In this document: positions 63,884 through 64,000 of the stretch, one piece after another | How the letters are laid out: each line of letters begins with the position of its first letter | Numbering within the stretch: the first letter of the stretch is position 1 | Assembly: GCA_021773365.1 (NCBI GenBank) | Contig: JAJFKF010000018.1 | Span: 62,001 to 126,000, forward strand | DNA length: 64,000 nucleotides | Direction: 5' to 3' | Origin: Gammaproteobacteria bacterium | Lineage (GTDB): Bacteria > Pseudomonadota > Gammaproteobacteria > Steroidobacterales > Steroidobacteraceae | Position numbers and translations under genes: made by a program | Notes under the pieces: generated by a model | Databases searched by the model: none | Told to the model about the DNA's origin: nothing | The model's input: only the letters and a program-made list of their open reading frames with translations

Positions 63884-64000
63884 AGCACCACCTCGTCGGG
63901 AGTGACCAGCATTCTACAGGGGACGTCCGGGAGCCGCGATGTGGCGGCGGAGCTGCAGTTCATTCCCGGCGGGGCAGATGAATATCGGCCAGCATGCAGC

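Overview
The window is GC-rich chromosomal DNA of a Gammaproteobacterium, probably near the Xanthomonadales/Nevskiales/Steroidobacteraceae. This is inferred from the gene set: a miaB-phoH-ybeY-corC-lnt operon, type IV minor pilins with PilY1, a FleQ/sigma-54/sigma-28 polar-type flagellar cluster with a tPilZ-like gene beside fliS, birA-coaX-SPOR next to tRNA-Thr, and large STN-type TonB receptors with FecI/FecR. Coding density is high and most operons have stop/start overlaps.

Layout. 0-4.3 kb is an accessory zone: the 3' part of a DUF4143 ATPase gene and two consecutive AbiEi/AbiEii (type IV toxin-antitoxin) modules, separated by the decayed 3' end of a TonB receptor gene. 4.4-9.4 kb is a TonB receptor divergent from fecI-fecR. 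9.6-10.6 kb has a small aspartic protease and a predicted lipid-anchored methyltransferase. 10.6-15.9 kb is the miaB-phoH-ybeY-corC-lnt operon. 15.9-19.1 kb is divergent ssb and uvrA; UvrA appears to lack its insertion domain. 19.3-25.9 kb is a fimT-pilV-pilW-pilX-pilY1-pilE operon. 26-33.5 kb holds csrA, a small HTH gene, two HDOD proteins (one with GGDEF), an acetyltransferase, a small lipoprotein, pepQ, mscL and fleQ. 33.6-38.4 kb is tPilZ-fliT-fliS, fliD, flaG and fliC. A small unknown gene and a LysR regulator follow. 40.0-50.5 kb is flgBCDEFGHIJKL on the minus strand, with flgA-flgM-flgN and a PilZ gene diverging. 52.9-54.9 kb has threonine aldolase, yajQ and a CoA-binding protein. 55.1-60.6 kb is a candidate tRNA-Thr-associated islet with a second TonB receptor/fecR/fecI operon and another receptor remnant. 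60.7-63.9 kb is SPOR, coaX, birA and plsY.

How it works together. FleQ, sigma-54, sigma-28/FlgM and CsrA form a flagellar hierarchy. Recognisable sigma-54 sites lie before flgA, flgB and fliD, and sigma-28 sites before flgM and fliC. In all three sigma-54 cases the predicted +1 is only 1-4 nt from an ATG without a Shine-Dalgarno sequence, so these mRNAs look leaderless. PilZ, GGDEF, FleQ and YajQ add a c-di-GMP layer. Most notable: the leaderless sigma-54 pattern, the UvrA deletion, a two-copy structured repeat whose arms diverge yet remain complementary, the tRNA-Thr 3' fragment bounding the islet, a shared TonB-receptor promoter motif with one orphan copy, and related operators before the two AbiE modules.
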